A DNA stretch of 6,508 nucleotides from Balneolaceae bacterium (GTDB taxonomy: Bacteria > Bacteroidota > Rhodothermia > Balneolales > Balneolaceae): the NCBI GenBank assembly GCA_007126675.1, contig SLAU01000232.1, forward strand, positions 1 to 6,508, written 5' to 3'. Made by a program: the position numbers and the translations under genes. The notes beneath the pieces are model-generated. The model saw only the letters and a list, made by a program, of their open reading frames with translations, did no database searches and was not told the DNA's origin. This document shows positions 6,508 to 6,508 of this stretch, in pieces (within the stretch, counting starts at the first letter, position 1; each line of letters opens with the position of its first letter).

Positions 6508-6508
6508 C

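Noticed and set aside
1..6508. CRISPR arrays, insertion sequences, phage genes, toxin-antitoxin pairs, tRNAs and riboswitches
   Set aside because: No spaced identical repeats, transposase motifs, terminal repeats or structured RNA signatures were found on either strand.

Overview
The window looks like ordinary chromosomal DNA from the Bacteroidota/Balneolota/Rhodothermota side of bacteria. The base composition is AT-leaning. No gene has a convincing Shine-Dalgarno sequence; the bases before each start are A/T-rich instead. Two lipoproteins and an M23-peptidase-like C-terminal tail are of kinds I associate with that group. This placement is inference; I see no rRNA or other marker gene.

Layout: positions 1-867 hold the 3' end of a secreted protein that resembles the C-terminal part of Bacteroidota-type M23 metallopeptidases; its 5' end lies outside the window. 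A RidA-family enamine/imine deaminase (891-1271, minus strand) converges on it across a 23-base gap. A 163-base divergent intergenic region follows, with a plausible Bacteroidota-type promoter and short repeats. Four same-strand genes come next, with gaps of 22, 13 and 24 bases, probably one transcription unit: two TPR lipoproteins (1435-2745 and 2768-3979), a PLP-dependent cystathionine gamma-synthase/lyase (3993-5129) and an acetyl-CoA C-acetyltransferase (5154-6332). The unit ends in two hairpins: a perfect 12-bp A/T-rich one that contains the thiolase stop codon, then a canonical intrinsic terminator at 6385-6413. The last ~95 bases hold no clear gene, though a short minus-strand frame open to the window edge could be the tail of a convergent gene.

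How the genes might work together: the enzymes are housekeeping metabolism (sulfur amino acids, acyl-CoA chemistry). RidA proteins hydrolyse reactive enamines released by PLP enzymes, including those of cystathionine gamma-lyase type, so its nearness to the trans-sulfuration gene has a possible chemical logic. The least explained part is the lipoprotein pair. The two are divergent tandem paralogues: three central TPR units are collinear, and an N-terminal Asp-Pro...Arg...Pro...Tyr motif and a Trp-centred motif are shared. Their role is unknown. I found no CRISPR array, transposon, phage, toxin-antitoxin, defence or RNA gene, and no clear evidence of a novel system; the lipoprotein pair is the best candidate for something undescribed.
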